From an uncultured Eubacterium sp. (GTDB taxonomy: Bacteria; Bacillota; Clostridia; Peptostreptococcales; Anaerovoracaceae): a stretch of DNA of 6,339 nucleotides. Position numbers and translations under genes: made by a program. Location of the stretch: NCBI GenBank assembly GCA_946614405.1, contig CAMOGZ010000091.1, forward strand, positions 1-6,339, written 5' to 3'. The notes under the pieces were generated by a model. It saw nothing but the letters and a program-made list of their open reading frames with translations. It did no database searches and was not told the DNA's origin. This document shows positions 5,055 through 6,339 of this stretch, in pieces. How positions within the stretch are numbered: position 1 is the stretch's first letter; every line of letters begins with the position of its first letter.

Positions 5055-5984
5055 ATGAAACCAACATTTACAAGAAGGATCCGAGGCCTTTGGGCGCTGC
5101 TGGCTGTGGCGGTCTGCCTGATGCCTGCAACTTCGGCCGGGGCATCGGGAGGCGAGATCGCCGTGCTGAAGGCCTCCATACGAGGCGTGCTCTGTGAGCT
5201 CAGCATCCATGCGGCATGTCAGGGGGAGGAAGGGTCCCGGGAGGCGTCATTCCGGGTCATCGGATCCGTGGAATCCCCGGTGCTGTGGATGTATGAAGGA
5301 ACCCATAAGAGACGGGCCTGTTACCGCTTCTCCGGAACGGAATCGGAGACCCTGCAGATCGATGGAAAGACCTTTACTGCAGACAGCGGAAGTCTGATCC
5401 TGGAGGACGAGAGAGTCTATGAGATCCGGGCCAGTGCCATCTATGTCTGGAAGACATCCAGAGGAAAAATCCAGGAAGGCTTTGCGCCGATATTCCGCAG
5501 ATGGGTCTACGCGGAGCCGGTGCGCCTCACGGGGGCGGAGATCCGCCGCGGCGCAGGAGACAGTCTGCCGGGAGAAGAGATGGTACCGGAGGTCACTATT
5601 ACCGGGGAGGTGTGCCATACCGGAGAATGGGATGAGAACCGGGACCAGTATAACTCCCACGCAGAGGGGGAGGCCCGGGAGAAGGAAGTCTACTGGAACG
5701 GAGAGAAGCTGGTGGTATCTGCGGATGTGAGCTCGGCGGGCATGCCGGACTCTGTGACGGCGGGGATCGACGGAACGGACATTACCACCGAGCTGGAGTA
5801 CCGGGATGGAGCCTGGTACGGGGAACTCTTTGACCCCTCCATGCGGGAACTCTGGCAGGGCATGGGCCCACAGAAGGTGCGGATCTGGTTCCGGGTCAGT
5901 GCGGACGGGCAGACCGCATCAGCCGAGGAGGAGATCGTCATCGATGATATGGTGCAGTACTGGGTAATGCACAGAAAGGAGTAA
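5055..5984 (+). CDS. Secreted protein of unknown function, Tad-pilus-associated
   Basis: The 309-residue protein has a clear Sec signal peptide: basic TRRIR, a hydrophobic core LWALLAVAVCLMP and a probable cleavage after TSA (28) or AGA (30). The mature part looks beta-rich and has no transmembrane anchor or enzyme motif I recognise. A block at 186-200, VCHTGEWDENRDQYN, followed by a 'vYWnGEkLvvsA' strand and ending in VDDMVQYWVMHRKE, looks like an Ig-like domain of the kind I recall from proteins beside clostridial Tad loci; that recollection needs a search. Start: ATG 5040 overlaps the terminator's T-run and has no site, whereas ATG 5055 has a weak AGGGAAAAGGA before it and leaves a normal signal peptide. 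One base separates its stop from the next start, so the two are co-translated or coupled. Confidence 0.7.
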   Translation: MKPTFTRRIRGLWALLAVAVCLMPATSAGASGGEIAVLKASIRGVLCELSIHAACQGEEGSREASFRVIGSVESPVLWMYEGTHKRRACYRFSGTESETLQIDGKTFTADSGSLILEDERVYEIRASAIYVWKTSRGKIQEGFAPIFRRWVYAEPVRLTGAEIRRGAGDSLPGEEMVPEVTITGEVCHTGEWDENRDQYNSHAEGEAREKEVYWNGEKLVVSADVSSAGMPDSVTAGIDGTDITTELEYRDGAWYGELFDPSMRELWQGMGPQKVRIWFRVSADGQTASAEEEIVIDDMVQYWVMHRKE

Positions 5985-5985
5985 T

Positions 5986-6339
5986 ATGGACCGAAGCAGA
6001 CAAGTGATCGGGGTGGTGCTGATCCTCATCAGCATCATACTGATGGTGGGATGGGAGAAATGGGGACGCCAGACCTTTCTCACCAGTGAGATCCTGGTAT
6101 TGAACCGAAACGTTCCGAAAGGAGAGATTGTGAAGGAGGAAGACCTTCGGATCCTGCGGGTGGAGGGCGCCCGGAAGGAGTGGCTCCGGCCGGAGGACCG
6201 GGGGCAGATCCAGGGCCTGGAGGCCTCCGGGAACCTGCATAAGGGGGTCCCATTGTTTTCCGATGATGTGGAGGAAGAGGGGCTGACGGCGGATGCGGAG
6301 CTGGACCGTTTCGTGGTGAATCTGCCGGAGTCCTGGCTT
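5986..6339 (+). CDS. SAF-domain protein, CpaB/RcpC-like pilus assembly factor (5' part)
   Basis: 118 codons are visible and the frame runs off the window. A single N-terminal membrane segment (VIGVVLILISIILMVGW, 7-23) is followed by a SAF domain: ILVLNRNVPKGEIVKEEDLR (36-55), then a basic link, IQGLEASGNLHKGVPLFSDDV. This arrangement is that of CpaB/RcpC, the periplasm-side or wall-side protein that joins the Tad secretin/assembly platform in Flp pilus biogenesis; in Gram-positives without an outer membrane, it presumably acts at the outer face of the cell membrane. AAAGGAG with a 5-base spacer precedes the ATG, one base after the previous stop. Downstream CpaF/TadB/TadC genes would confirm it but lie outside. 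Confidence 0.75.
   Translation, partial: MDRSRQVIGVVLILISIILMVGWEKWGRQTFLTSEILVLNRNVPKGEIVKEEDLRILRVEGARKEWLRPEDRGQIQGLEASGNLHKGVPLFSDDVEEEGLTADAELDRFVVNLPESWL

Noticed and set aside
1..6339. CRISPR array, tRNA or rRNA genes, transposase
   Set aside because: No regularly spaced direct repeats, no cloverleaf-like sequence and no transposase or integrase motif seen in any frame.

Overview
The window reads as chromosome of a Gram-positive, moderately GC-rich Clostridia, most likely a Lachnospiraceae-type gut anaerobe. This rests on AAAGGAG-type ribosome binding sites before most genes, a GlpP-type antiterminator, a beta-CASP RNase of clostridial type, a RinA/ArpU-like small protein and a SAF/CpaB-like protein of clostridial Tad-pilus loci. 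The assignment is from gene style only; no 16S or other marker is present.

Left block (1-3023, + strand): the last 34 codons of a DJ-1/PfpI-family protein, a small PHP-fold protein that has lost most of the family's metal ligands, a GlpP-family RNA antiterminator, and an intact metallo-beta-lactamase/beta-CASP ribonuclease-like protein. Gaps are 15-31 bases and no internal terminator is visible, so these four are probably one operon. Three of the four belong to families that act on RNA or phosphorylated nucleotides, but no glycerol (glp) gene is present beside glpP.

Middle (3024-3375): a gene-free gap between convergent genes. It holds an 11-bp stem-loop terminator and a roughly 325-bp element with near-terminal inverted repeats, an inner 200-bp nested palindrome and further hairpins. 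It is the least explained structure in the window.

Minus-strand gene (4173 to 3376): a DapF-fold amino-acid racemase. Its motifs look closer to the histidine racemases CntK/LarH than to true diaminopimelate epimerase. It has its own extended -10 promoter. No metallophore genes are visible beside it.

Right block (4391-6339, + strand): a promoter and a 135-aa RinA/ArpU-like regulator, then a second strong promoter, a short structured leader with a clear intrinsic terminator, a secreted beta-rich protein of unknown function, and the start of a membrane-anchored SAF-domain (CpaB/RcpC-like) protein that runs off the window. The last two probably open a Tad (Flp) pilus operon. The terminator lies between the promoter and the first pilus-type gene, so it could be an attenuator or simply the end of the regulator transcript.
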